Origin: Oscillatoria sp. FACHB-1407
Lineage (GTDB): Bacteria; Cyanobacteriota; Cyanobacteriia; Elainellales; Elainellaceae
DNA: 64,000 nucleotides
Direction: 5' to 3'
Assembly (NCBI RefSeq): GCF_014697545.1
Contig: NZ_JACJSA010000013.1
Location: 62,001 to 126,000, forward strand
The notes beneath the pieces are model-generated. The model was not told the origin of the DNA, searched no databases, and was given only the letters and a program-made list of their open reading frames with translations. The translations under genes and the position numbers were made by a program. Below, piece after piece: positions 1-5,657 of this stretch. How positions within the stretch are numbered: position 1 is the first letter of the stretch; each line of letters begins with the position of its first letter.

Positions 1-93
1 GTCACTCTACATTGGTCAAGGAACAAGAACCTTACACACTGTATCGACCAATATTTAGTTAATAGAATAAATTGAGTATGTAGGACAAATTTT

Positions 94-164
94 TGCAGGG
101 GAACATAATGAACCTGCAACCTTTCGCTTACAAGGCGATTGCTCTACCGTTGAGCTACACCAGC
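94..164 (-). tRNA. degenerate tRNA-Thr (anticodon UGU)
   Basis: Last tRNA of the array in transcription order. The D-arm and anticodon arm are normal (loop CTTGTAA, anticodon UGU). The 3' part is damaged: the T-arm reads CAGGTTCATTATGTTCCC and the 3' acceptor strand does not pair with the 5' strand. The same 18-nt T-arm sequence ends the second array near 37804, so the damaged end is shared by both loci. Confidence 0.55.
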
Positions 165-167
165 GTT

Positions 168-244
168 TGGTGACGGAGGTGAGAATTGCACTCACTGATG
201 TGAAGGGTATGAACCTTCCGAGCCACTGTTGCTCCATCTCCGCA
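168..244 (-). tRNA. tRNA-Met (CAU), initiator-like
   Basis: 77 nt, anticodon CAU. The first acceptor position is a T1/C72 mismatch, the hallmark of initiator tRNAs, and the 3' end ACCA is encoded. The anticodon stem GAAGG/CCTTC has only two of the three G:C pairs typical of initiators, so the assignment as fMet rather than elongator Met is probable, not certain. Confidence 0.8.
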
Positions 245-318
245 TACCCCTGGCAGGATTTGAACCTGCACCCATCCCGGTTTAAGCGGGCTACGTCTGC
301 CAGTTGCGTCACAGGGGT
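245..318 (-). tRNA. tRNA-Leu (UAA) with short variable loop
   Basis: 74 nt. Acceptor ACCCCTG/CAGGGGT with A73, Leu-like D-arm, loop CTTAAAC giving UAA. The variable loop is only TGGGT (5 nt), whereas bacterial tRNA-Leu normally carries a long class II arm. No group I intron interrupts the anticodon loop, unlike many cyanobacterial chromosomal tRNA-Leu(UAA) genes. Confidence 0.8.
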
Positions 319-323
319 ATGTT

Positions 324-398
324 TGGTGGGCTATGTAGGATTTGAACCTACGCTCTTCCGCTTAAGAGGCGGCTGCTTTACCACTTAGCTAATAGCCC
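324..398 (-). tRNA. tRNA-Lys (CUU)
   Basis: 75 nt cloverleaf, acceptor GGGCTAT/ATAGCCC, loop CTCTTAA (anticodon CUU), canonical T-arm, encoded ACCA end. Confidence 0.9.
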
Positions 399-429
399 AT
401 TGATGAGTTGCTCAACTTAAAGTTGAACA

Positions 430-501
430 TGGGTCGCCCAGGGGTTGAACCTGGATCTCTCCGCTTAAAAGGCGGCTGCATATCCGCTCTGCCAACGACC
501 C
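430..501 (-). tRNA. tRNA-Lys (UUU)
   Basis: 72 nt cloverleaf, acceptor GGGTCGT/GCGACCC, loop CTTTTAA (anticodon UUU), A73, CCA not encoded. Its anticodon stem CCGC/GCGG matches the neighbouring Lys(CUU) gene. Confidence 0.9.
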
Positions 502-510
502 GAATCAAGT

Positions 511-547
511 TAATTTTTTGTGTGAGCTTTGCTCACACAAAAAATTA
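511..547. repeat. perfect 17-bp hairpin between tRNA genes
   Basis: Arms 511-527 and 531-547 are perfectly complementary with a TTT triloop. The arms end in an A/T tract, so the structure resembles a bidirectional terminator or an RNA processing signal. Confidence 0.85.
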
Positions 548-554
548 TTCATTT

Positions 555-632
555 TGGTACACCGAGCAGGAGTCGAACCTGCTAATAACACGCTTATCGG
601 GCGTGCGCTTCCACCACTTCCGCCTTCGGTGC
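555..632 (-). tRNA. tRNA-Ile (GAU)
   Basis: 78 nt. Anticodon stem CACGC/GCGTG with loop CCGATAA gives GAU. Acceptor closes with a G/T pair; the ACCA end is encoded. The D-arm resembles the Leu genes of this array, so identity rests on the anticodon. Confidence 0.8.
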
Positions 633-633
633 T

Positions 634-709
634 TGGTACTCCCGGTGGGAATCGAACCCACAAAATCTAGATCCTCGGTCTAGAGCGTCTTCCCTTCCGC
701 CACAGGAGC
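634..709 (-). tRNA. tRNA-Leu (GAG) with short variable loop
   Basis: 76 nt. Stem CTAGA/TCTAG, loop CCGAGGA (GAG), A73 and encoded CCA. The D-arm GCGGAAGGGAAGACGC is typical of tRNA-Leu, yet the variable loop is ATTTT (5 nt) instead of a class II arm. Confidence 0.85.
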
Positions 710-714
710 ATCAG

Positions 715-788
715 TACCCTTGGTGGGAGTCGAACCCACAAAATCTGGTCTCTGAAGCCAGCACGTCTGCCAGTTCCGTCACAAGGGC
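715..788 (-). tRNA. tRNA-Leu (CAG) with short variable loop
   Basis: 74 nt. Leu-like D-arm, loop TTCAGAG (anticodon CAG) with a C31/A39 mismatch closing the loop, variable loop ATTTT. A73 is followed by CTG rather than CCA, as if an encoded CCA had mutated. Confidence 0.75.
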
Positions 789-804
789 AAACTTTCTTTC
801 TGTA

Positions 805-831
805 TGCTGTGAGAACAGTGTTCTCACAGCA
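805..831. repeat. perfect 12-bp hairpin between tRNA genes
   Basis: Arms TGCTGTGAGAAC (805-816) and its complement (820-831) around an AGT triloop, in the 55-nt space between Leu(CAG) and Pro. Confidence 0.8.
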
Positions 832-843
832 CACGATACTTAT

Positions 844-922
844 TGGTCGGGATGGTAGGATTTGAACCTACGACCTTCCGCTTCCAAAGCGGTAACTCTC
901 AACCAAGCTGAGCTACATCCCG
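844..922 (-). tRNA. tRNA-Pro (UGG)
   Basis: 79 nt cloverleaf. Acceptor CGGGATG/CATCCCG, loop TTTGGAA (UGG), encoded ACCA. Confidence 0.92.
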
Positions 923-927
923 ATAGT

Positions 928-1004
<77 letters not shown>

Positions 1005-1006
1005 AC

Positions 1007-1028
1007 AAATTTTGGACACCCAAAATTT
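1007..1028. repeat. perfect 9-bp hairpin between tRNA genes
   Basis: AAATTTTGG (1007-1015) pairs with CCAAAATTT (1020-1028) around ACAC, in the spacer between two Leu genes. Confidence 0.7.
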
Positions 1029-1040
1029 TTAATAAACAAG

Positions 1041-1117
1041 TGGTACTCCTGGCGGGAGTCGAACCCACACGTGACTGGTTTTGAGACAGCCGCCTCTTCC
1101 AATTGGGCTACAGGAGT
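1041..1117 (-). tRNA. probable tRNA-Leu (CAA), short variable loop
   Basis: 77 nt with canonical T-arm, A73 and encoded CCA. The anticodon stem is weak (GCTGT/CCAGT, one mismatch). The most likely loop CTCAAAA gives CAA, but a 9-nt loop reading is possible. Variable loop CACGT. Confidence 0.65.
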
Positions 1118-1132
1118 GAGTGTGTTTAAGAA

Positions 1133-1169
1133 ATTTATTTTTCGTGCGCTAAGCGCACGAAAAATAAAT
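1133..1169. repeat. perfect 18-bp hairpin between tRNA genes
   Basis: Nearly loopless inverted repeat with 18-nt arms (1133-1150 and 1152-1169) around one A. The core TCGTGCGCT is GC-rich and the outer part is A/T-rich. Confidence 0.85.
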
Positions 1170-1186
1170 CCTTATCCTTTAGAAAT

Positions 1187-1277
1187 GGGAGGAATACAGG
1201 GGATTGACCCAGGCGACTGTTCCCAAAGCATTTCAGAATTCTGCAAGCTCGTGACTTCTGAAATGCTTTGCCTCCCA
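1187..1277 (-). pseudogene. tRNA-like gene disrupted by a 14-bp inverted repeat
   Basis: The ends pair as an acceptor (GGGAGG with CCTCCC). Between them lies a perfect inverted repeat (arms 1225-1238 and 1256-1269, core TTTCAGAA) with a 17-nt loop, followed by a poor T-arm. No D-arm or anticodon arm can be assigned. It looks like a tRNA whose middle was replaced by a palindromic insertion. Confidence 0.5.
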
Positions 1278-1279
1278 AC

Positions 1280-1351
1280 TGCCCCGCCAGGATTTGAACC
1301 TGGAATCTTCGCTTTCAAAGAGCGGGATGTTGCCAGTTACACCACAGGGCA
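1280..1351 (-). tRNA. tRNA-Gln (UUG)
   Basis: 72 nt cloverleaf. Acceptor TGCCCTG/CGGGGCA, loop CTTTGAA (UUG), canonical T-arm. Confidence 0.9.
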
Positions 1352-1356
1352 TTGGA

Positions 1357-1428
1357 TGCAGGAGTTGGGGTCGAACCAACCTCTCTCTGATTCAGAGTCA
1401 GAGCGACTTGCCAATCGTCCATCCTGCA
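1357..1428 (-). tRNA. tRNA-Gln (CUG)
   Basis: 72 nt. Acceptor TGCAGGA/TCCTGCA, stem TCTGA/TCAGA, loop CTCTGAA (CUG), T-arm GTTGG/CCAAC. Confidence 0.9.
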
Positions 1429-1433
1429 ATAAA

Positions 1434-1508
1434 TGGCTGCCCCAATAGGATTCGAACCTATAACCTTCCCGTTAACAGCGGGCTGCTCAACCGTTGAGCT
1501 ATAGGGCA
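1434..1508 (-). tRNA. tRNA-Asn (GUU)
   Basis: 75 nt. Acceptor TGCCCTA/TGGGGCA, loop CTGTTAA (GUU), discriminator G and encoded CCA. Confidence 0.92.
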
Positions 1509-1513
1509 ATGAG

Positions 1514-1586
1514 TGGGAAGTGACAGGATCGAACTGCCTTCTCGCCGTCTTCAGCGGCACGTGAGCACCAGCTTCACCAACTTCCC
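1514..1586 (-). tRNA. tRNA-Phe (GAA)
   Basis: 73 nt. Acceptor GGGAAGT/ACTTCCC, loop CTGAAGA (GAA), A73. A damaged copy of this gene lies in the second array at 37378. Confidence 0.88.
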
Positions 1587-1601
1587 AAACAGTTCAAATT
1601 T

Positions 1602-1692
1602 TGGCGGAGGCTAAGAGAATCGAACTCTTGACGGTGTATTTCACCCGCAGGCGTTTTCAAAACGCTTTCCTCGTCCGTGCCGGACAACCTCC
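1602..1692 (-). tRNA. tRNA-Ser (UGA), class II
   Basis: 91 nt with a long variable arm retained. Loop TTTGAAA gives UGA; discriminator G and encoded CCA. A near-identical copy lies at 37272-37362. Confidence 0.93.
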
Positions 1693-1697
1693 ATGAT

Positions 1698-1775
1698 TGG
1701 CGAGAACGGAAGGAGTTGAACCTTCACTCTTCGGTTTCGTAGACCGATGTGTTCATCCAGTTACACCACGTCCTC
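1698..1775 (-). tRNA. tRNA-Arg (ACG)
   Basis: 78 nt. Acceptor GAGGACG/CGTTCTC, stem TCGGT/ACCGA, loop CTACGAA (ACG, presumably edited to ICG), G73 and CCA encoded. Copy at 37189-37266. Confidence 0.93.
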
Positions 1776-1781
1776 ACGCAG

Positions 1782-1862
1782 CGGAGAGCAGTGGAGTCGA
1801 ACCACAATTGTTCATCCATCTGTTTAGCAAACAGCGCCAATCTCCTAATTGGTTTACTCTCC
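1782..1862 (-). tRNA. tRNA-Ser (GCU), class II
   Basis: 81 nt. Acceptor GGAGAGT/GCTCTCC, loop TTGCTAA (GCU), long variable arm. G73 is followed by CTG rather than CCA. A related but degraded copy begins the second array. Confidence 0.87.
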
Positions 1863-1875
1863 ATTCAGATTCAGG

Positions 1876-1958
1876 TGGGCAGGGAGGGACTCGAACCCCC
1901 AACGGTCGGGGACAACTGATTTACAGTCAGTCTGCTTCAGCCATTTGCATACCTACCC
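1876..1958 (-). tRNA. tRNA-Tyr (GUA), class II
   Basis: 83 nt. Acceptor GGGTAGG/CCTGCCC, stem ACTGA/TCAGT, loop CTGTAAA (GUA), long variable arm, A73. Confidence 0.92.
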
Positions 1959-1961
1959 ATT

Positions 1962-2038
1962 TGGCAGTGCCGACGGGAGTTGAACCCGCAAGCATCGACT
2001 TGAAAGATCGACGGCTTTACCAATTTGCCTACGGCACC
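1962..2038 (-). tRNA. tRNA-Glu (UUC)
   Basis: 77 nt. Acceptor GGTGCCG/CGGCACT, stem TCGAT/GTCGA, loop CTTTCAA (UUC), G73 and encoded CCA. Confidence 0.9.
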
Positions 2039-2114
2039 AAGTTTTCAGATTTCTACAGCGTGCAAGTTTGAGAAGCTGTTTTTTCAGCCTCCATTGGCTG
2101 TTCTAACGAACAAA

Positions 2115-2193
2115 TGGCGGAGGCTGTAGGATTTGAACCTACTTCGCTGATTAGGCGAGTGACCAGTATGTAGGCTTCTCGGATGAGGGCACA
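2115..2193 (-). pseudogene. tRNA gene lacking its 5' half
   Basis: The T-arm (GTAGG/CCTAC), 3' acceptor strand AGCCTCC, G73 and CCA are intact, and an anticodon-like arm TCGC/GCGA is visible (loop CTAATCA). No matching 5' acceptor strand or D-arm exists; that side is occupied by the 28-bp repeat at 2166-2193. Confidence 0.6.
2166..2193. repeat. 28-bp repeat, copy 1
   Basis: Matches 2547-2574 with one mismatch; it begins GTATGTAGGCTTCTCG. In both places it sits where the acceptor and D-arm of a tRNA gene should be. Confidence 0.85.
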
Positions 2194-2201
2194 CCGTAGA
2201 A

Positions 2202-2272
2202 CGCACAGACCAGGATTTGAACCCGGACAAAAGGCTTTGGAGACCCTTGTGCTGCCGTTACACCATCTGTGC
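2202..2272 (-). tRNA. tRNA-Trp (CCA)
   Basis: 71 nt. Acceptor GCACAGA/TCTGTGC, loop CTCCAAA (anticodon CCA), G73; CCA end not encoded. Confidence 0.9.
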
Positions 2273-2278
2273 AAGGGT

Positions 2279-2349
2279 CGCAGCGGTGGGAGTCGAACCC
2301 ACATATCCTCGGTTATGAGCCGAGTACCTTAGCCGTTAGGTGACACTGC
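2279..2349 (-). tRNA. tRNA-Met (CAU), elongator or Ile-type
   Basis: 71 nt. Stem CTCGG/CCGAG, loop CTCATAA (CAU), T-arm GTGGG/CCCAC. A lysidine-modified Ile(CAU) cannot be excluded from sequence alone. Confidence 0.85.
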
Positions 2350-2355
2350 AATGGT

Positions 2356-2430
2356 TGGACTCCAGGGAGAGAATCGAACTCTCGCTAGTTGGTTTTGCAG
2401 ACCAACGCCTTCCCACTTGGCGACCTGGAG
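2356..2430 (-). tRNA. tRNA-Cys (GCA)
   Basis: 75 nt. Acceptor CTCCAGG/CCTGGAG, stem TTGGT/ACCAA, loop CTGCAAA (GCA). The discriminator is U73, a known CysRS identity element, and CCA is encoded. Confidence 0.93.
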
Positions 2431-2490
2431 ATAAATTTGCTGTGCAAGTTAAAGAAGCTGTTTTGGGTTGAACTACCTCGCCACCAAACC

Positions 2491-2574
2491 TGGCGAGGGC
2501 TGGAATTGCACCAGCAACCTATCGTGTTTCAAACGATCGTTCTACTGTATGTAGGCTTCTCGCATGAGGGCACA
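2491..2574 (-). pseudogene. tRNA gene lacking its 5' half (Phe-like anticodon)
   Basis: Anticodon arm ATCGT/ACGAT with loop TTGAAAC (GAA) and T-arm GCTGG/CCAGC are intact, followed by G73 and CCA. The 5' acceptor and D-arm are missing and replaced by the second copy of the 28-bp repeat (2547-2574). An 8-bp hairpin (2476-2483/2491-2498) overlaps the 3' end. Confidence 0.6.
2547..2574. repeat. 28-bp repeat, copy 2
   Basis: One mismatch to copy 1 at 2166-2193; directly abuts the anticodon arm of a truncated tRNA. Confidence 0.85.
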
Positions 2575-2578
2575 GCAA

Positions 2579-2652
2579 CGAGGATGACAGGAGTCGAACC
2601 TGTGACTACTTGCCTCGGAAGCAAGCACTCTGTCCATCTGAGTTACATCCTC
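2579..2652 (-). tRNA. tRNA-Arg (CCG)
   Basis: 74 nt. Acceptor GAGGATG/CATCCTC, stem CTTGC/GCAAG, loop TTCCGAG (CCG), G73. Confidence 0.9.
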
Positions 2653-2654
2653 AT

Positions 2655-2781
2655 TGGGAGCCTTGACGGGAGTTGCACCCTAATCGCATCTTCTGAACTC
2701 TGGACTACGTCTGTCTGAGTTCAGAAAGATACGACTTTCTGGCTGAGAACCAGAACGACTTTTCTATTCGTCCACAAGGCT
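2655..2781 (-). tRNA. tRNA-Glu (CUC) with ~50-nt insertion
   Basis: Acceptor AGCCTTG/CAAGGCT with encoded CCA, and a clear anticodon arm (stem TCTGG/CCAGA, loop TTCTCAG, CUC). Between the anticodon stem and the T-arm lies about 50 extra nt containing a 10-bp inverted repeat (2691-2700/2717-2726, TTCTGAACTC). The gene is 127 nt long. It is either a dead gene or carries an RNA insert that would need removal; I favour inactivation. Confidence 0.65.
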
Positions 2782-2786
2782 GTACG

Positions 2787-2837
2787 GCTTTTTCAGTTAA
2801 TGGTTAGTGCAAAGCACTAACCATTAACTGAAAAAGC
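2787..2837. repeat. perfect 24-bp hairpin between tRNA genes
   Basis: The longest hairpin in the array: arms 2787-2810 and 2814-2837 are perfectly complementary around an AAA triloop. It lies between the first tRNA (Asp) and the rest of the array, so it could attenuate or process the transcript. Confidence 0.9.
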
Positions 2838-2841
2838 TATA

Positions 2842-2917
2842 CGGGGATGATGGGATTTGAACCCACGATCTTTCGCTCGACAGGCGATCGCTTTAAACCA
2901 GGCTAAGCTACACCCCC
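2842..2917 (-). tRNA. tRNA-Asp (GUC), first tRNA of the array
   Basis: 76 nt. Acceptor GGGGGTG/CATCCCC, stem ATCGC with loop CTGTCGA (GUC), T-arm GTGGG/CCCAT, G73. It starts 55 nt downstream of the leader-gene stop codon. Confidence 0.92.
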
Positions 2918-2972
2918 AAAAGGTGGCACTATTTAGTTTTCAAGGTTCAGGTGACTGATGAATCAGCAGGAA

Positions 2973-3167
2973 TTAGAAGAAGCAACGCCGCTCTAGGTAA
3001 TAGGTTTGTTGAAGTGAACGGAGTGCTTGCGTGTGTTGAGTAGATAATGAATTTCCCTGATTAAATAAGTCATCTTGAAGTGGTGTAAAAGTACCAAGGA
3101 AATGAGTTTGGAAGAACTCTAAGAGCTTCAAGAGAGCAATGTTTTTAGTAAGGGAGTGAGTGGTCAT
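2973..3167 (-). CDS. 64-aa leader protein of the tRNA array
   Basis: Unrecognised small protein starting MTTHSLTKN and ending YYLERRCFF. The start is set by AGAGGAG 7 nt upstream and by the second locus (36875), where a homologous but frameshifted copy starts MNTLSLTKN at the equivalent ATG. Conservation of the reading (LEL, NQ-N-LS, QALR, YYLER) between the copies argues that it is or was translated. It is the first gene after the array promoter and ends 55 nt before tRNA-Asp, so it is probably co-transcribed with the tRNAs. A similar C-terminus (YFLERR) occurs in a third small ORF at 42683. No function can be assigned; a leader peptide sensing translation is one possibility. Confidence 0.6.
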   Translation of the reverse strand: MTTHSLTKNIALLKLLEFFQTHFLGTFTPLQDDLFNQGNSLSTQHTQALRSLQQTYYLERRCFF

Positions 3168-3194
3168 TGGATTAACTCCTCTGTGTCTCATCTC

Positions 3195-3244
3195 ATACTA
3201 CAAACATAATACAACATACTACAAAGTGTCAAGAGGGTACTACA
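3195..3244 (-). promoter_or_regulatory. array promoter with four phased ATACTACA boxes
   Basis: ATACTACA (or one-mismatch variants) occurs at 3195, 3206, 3216 and 3237, i.e. at steps of 11, 10 and 21 bp, on one face of the helix. On the minus strand a -35 TTGACA (3227-3232) and -10 TATGTT (3203-3208, 18-bp spacer) lie among the boxes. A repressor bound to them would block the promoter. The same arrangement precedes the second array (36799-36847), and related boxes precede the ribbon-helix-helix gene. Confidence 0.7.
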
Positions 3245-3339
3245 ACTTTTTTTGACAAGGGAAAGAGCAATTTTTTTACAGACGCCTTAGCGATCGCCAA
3301 AACCCTATTTTTATTGCCCTTTTCCCTGCGTTTTACCCG

Positions 3340-3518
3340 CTATGCGAAAGAGGAAACCTGCACTTCACTTATCTGCCACAATTGGTAAACCAATAATTCG
3401 GCGTGGTTACTCATCACGGTCAAAAACATTCCCTCGTGAGCTTCCTTGTTCTCAGCAACCCAGCTACCGCTGAGATTGACTTCTACAGAACCGTCATCAA
3501 CCGGAAAGACGTTGCACT
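3340..3518 (-). pseudogene. C-terminal fragment of an unknown protein
   Basis: An open minus-strand reading of about 59 codons ending in ...LWQISEVQVSSFA-stop, with no start; upstream it stops at the sequence CTAGTACAGCAAAAAATAA, which also occurs near 19397. A homologous C-terminus lies at the equivalent place upstream of the second tRNA array (36650-36728), so this gene was part of the ancestral locus. Family not recognised. Confidence 0.45.
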
Positions 3519-3635
3519 AGTACAGCAAAAAATAATATCAATTTGAATTGGTATTAGAGAACACCACAACCTGATTTTGGAGTATAGGAATTTCCTGTTG
3601 CTGCTGAGTTTGCATGAGTTTTCTCCTCAAAAAAT

Positions 3636-3668
3636 AACCCCCGCCTCTGACGACCAGGAGCGGGGGTT
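3636..3668 (-). terminator. rho-independent terminator
   Basis: Stem AACCCCCGC/GCGGGGGTT followed on the minus strand by TTATTTTTT. It lies just downstream of the small minus-strand ORF at 3691-3909. Confidence 0.75.
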
Positions 3669-3690
3669 GGGGAAGTGGATATGGCTTTCC

Positions 3691-3909
3691 CTATGTCGGT
3701 GTCAGGATTGCCCTGCACCTCCCGCTGCTCGTGAGTTGATCCGGATTGAGTCGTCCGGCGATCGTGCTATCAATGCCTTCGCTGACGGATTTACTGCCAC
3801 TAAATCGATACGTCCCCTCAAACACAAACAGCACCGATGCTTTGCCTAGACCATATTGGGGTCGGCATTGCATGGTGCTGCTTAAGGTGGCGTGAAGGAT
3901 GCGTATCAT
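3691..3909 (-). CDS. hypothetical 72-aa protein
   Basis: Not recognised. It starts MIRILHATLSSTMQCRPQ and shows a hydrophobic patch followed by a Ser/Gly-rich middle. Support for a real gene is positional: TGTAGTAT boxes lie immediately upstream (3917-3934), and a strong terminator follows the stop. It would be divergent from the ribbon-helix-helix gene and share its control region. No clear ribosome-binding site precedes the ATG. Confidence 0.35.
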   Translation of the reverse strand: MIRILHATLSSTMQCRPQYGLGKASVLFVFEGTYRFSGSKSVSEGIDSTIAGRLNPDQLTSSGRCRAILTPT

Positions 3910-3916
3910 GGAAGGC

Positions 3917-3967
3917 TGTAGTATTTGTATTACAATTTTGGATGTCTACATACTACACTTGTAGTAT
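3917..3967. promoter_or_regulatory. TGTAGTAT operator region of the ribbon-helix-helix gene
   Basis: Contains TGTAGTAT at 3917, the variant TGTATTAC at 3926, and a perfect palindrome ATACTACA-CT-TGTAGTAT at 3950-3967. These are the same 8-mers as in the tRNA-array promoters. Position between divergent genes suggests autoregulation. Confidence 0.65.
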
Positions 3968-4007
3968 TAGATTGTCCACCCTTGATTGAAATTGAGGATG
4001 TTCGGTT

Positions 4008-4130
4008 ATGGATACACGTAAACGAGGTAGCACTTCGGAAATACAGGTCACGAGTATCCGACTAGAACCCGAACTGAAGGAGCGATTGAGGGAAATCTTT
4101 GGAGGGCAAGGGTATCAGACCCTCATCTGA
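4008..4130 (+). pseudogene. ribbon-helix-helix (CopG-like) regulator, nonsense mutated
   Basis: Starts MDTRKRGSTSEIQVTSIRL; the pattern of a short beta strand followed by EPELKERLREIF and GYQTLI fits the CopG/ParD-type ribbon-helix-helix fold, a DNA-binding dimer that recognises short repeats. The frame stops at TGA (4128-4130) after 40 codons. Reading on in the same frame gives DGLWRSVEQQTRSDELLHD, the expected end of the second helix, so a CGA-to-TGA change (R41 to stop) is the simplest explanation. In-frame codons continue to 4340, running into the convergent gene. The truncated product keeps most of the fold but loses the end of helix 2. Confidence 0.6.
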
Positions 4131-4256
4131 GATGGGCTCTGGCGGTCTGTAGAACAACAAACGCGATCAGACGAGTTGCTGCATGATGGAAATCGGCAAT
4201 TACCCCAAAAGGAGAACGGCTTCGCACGCGTAAACATTATTTCTCGTATCAAAGAA

Positions 4257-5657
4257 CTATGGAACCAGAACAATATCATGGGCACCCCGAACCACATCCA
4301 GTTGAAAGCCAGTTCGCTCCAATCTGGGTTGGCTGCCTGAAACCACATTCCAAAACTCAACCGCACCTGTACGTGGGCTTTGTTCACGATAGTTATAGAC
4401 AACAACAGCGAGAGATTTTCCAGTTGCATCAAAAGTAGCTTGTTCTGGCAATAATCCTTCAAAGCCATACTCTTCAATCGTTGTAAGTTGACCTGTTTGA
4501 GGATTGAACCGCACCAGTGACAGCGAACTGTAAGGCTTACCACGCCAAGCCGGAGGAAAATTGGGACTGAAGTAGGTGCGACGCATATTCACTGTTGCAA
4601 TCAACGTGTTATCAGGGTTGAGGGCAAATCCTTCGGGGCTGAGTCCAACTTCGGCTCTAGAGACAACTTCCAGAGGTCTATTCGTTTCAGGTTCAAAGCG
4701 AATCGCGATCATTTCACCTTTAGGATTCGCTAAAAAATTCAACTCGCGTACACCATACATCCGCCATTTCAAATCAGGCACTAGCAAAAATCGTCCATCT
4801 GCCGTGAACCGGGCATGACTGAGACGATTGCCCACAGGTAAAGGGCGATCGTAGGGTTGAATTTCAACTGTTTGCCCTGATTGCACAACTTGATAGAAAA
4901 CAACAGAAGCAATCAATTCGCCTACCATTTCATCGTTGGTTGTGGTGACAGCAATGAAATTCCCTGAAGGGTGCCAAACTGCGGCTTCTGGAATATTTGA
5001 GCGAGGGAAATCTTGGGCGATCGCAAACCCTTCCATCCTTCCCAATCTTCCGTCGGGCTGAATCTGGGCAATAACCAGTTCTCGTCCTTCCTCTTCCAAA
5101 TTGATCGCTAACAGTTCACCATTTGGGCTGATACTTAGATGTTTTGGATTTCTGCCAACGTCCACAGTTTGTACAATTCTCGGTTGCTGAAGATCGCTGA
5201 TATCCACGACAGTGATGCTTTCACCCTCTGGCATTTCATCGATCGTGCTGAATTCCTGAATGCCGTCTGCTGGGCGCGATCGCACCTCTGCTACATAGGC
5301 AAAATTTCCATTGGGTGAGACTGCAATAATTTGAGGCCATGACATCACCGAGTTGGAAACCTGGATCGGTGAAATAGTTGGGCGTTCAGGATTGAGTGGT
5401 AAGGCAATGGTTGTGAGCGTATCTTCGATGCCAGCAACGCGATCGAGTTTTGCATCGGCATAAGCGGTTGCGACCATATCTGCATCGGAAGCAACTAGCA
5501 GTGCACGTCCAGTAAACTGTGGAGTTTGTCCCTGGGCGATCGGAGCAATGCTGACGGGTTCAATCAATTGCAGCAGACCAAACCCCACAAGGGCAACTAC
5601 AAGCCCTAAAGCTGCCCACAGCGATCGGCGTAGAATCTTGAATTTGAGAAGTTTCAT
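4257..5657 (-). CDS. secreted or anchored beta-propeller protein
   Basis: 466 aa. An N-terminal membrane segment (about residues 12-34) precedes a long region of repeated blades with the pattern (h)SPNG-fa(yv)...V-DI, e.g. ISPNGELLAI near 175 and LNPDNTLIATV near 345. This resembles the YncE/lactonase-type seven-bladed propellers. Such proteins are periplasmic binding or lactone-hydrolysing proteins; no catalytic residues can be assigned here. It is divergent from the TetR gene at 6012, and the two operators between them probably control both. Convergent with the broken ribbon-helix-helix gene, whose readthrough frame overlaps its 3' end. Confidence 0.7.
   Translation of the reverse strand: MKLLKFKILRRSLWAALGLVVALVGFGLLQLIEPVSIAPIAQGQTPQFTGRALLVASDADMVATAYADAKLDRVAGIEDTLTTIALPLNPERPTISPIQVSNSVMSWPQIIAVSPNGNFAYVAEVRSRPADGIQEFSTIDEMPEGESITVVDISDLQQPRIVQTVDVGRNPKHLSISPNGELLAINLEEEGRELVIAQIQPDGRLGRMEGFAIAQDFPRSNIPEAAVWHPSGNFIAVTTTNDEMVGELIASVVFYQVVQSGQTVEIQPYDRPLPVGNRLSHARFTADGRFLLVPDLKWRMYGVRELNFLANPKGEMIAIRFEPETNRPLEVVSRAEVGLSPEGFALNPDNTLIATVNMRRTYFSPNFPPAWRGKPYSSLSLVRFNPQTGQLTTIEEYGFEGLLPEQATFDATGKSLAVVVYNYREQSPRTGAVEFWNVVSGSQPRLERTGFQLDVVRGAHDIVLVP

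Noticed and set aside
245-318. Possible group I intron in tRNA-Leu(UAA)
   Set aside because: The anticodon loop is continuous and the gene is 74 nt.
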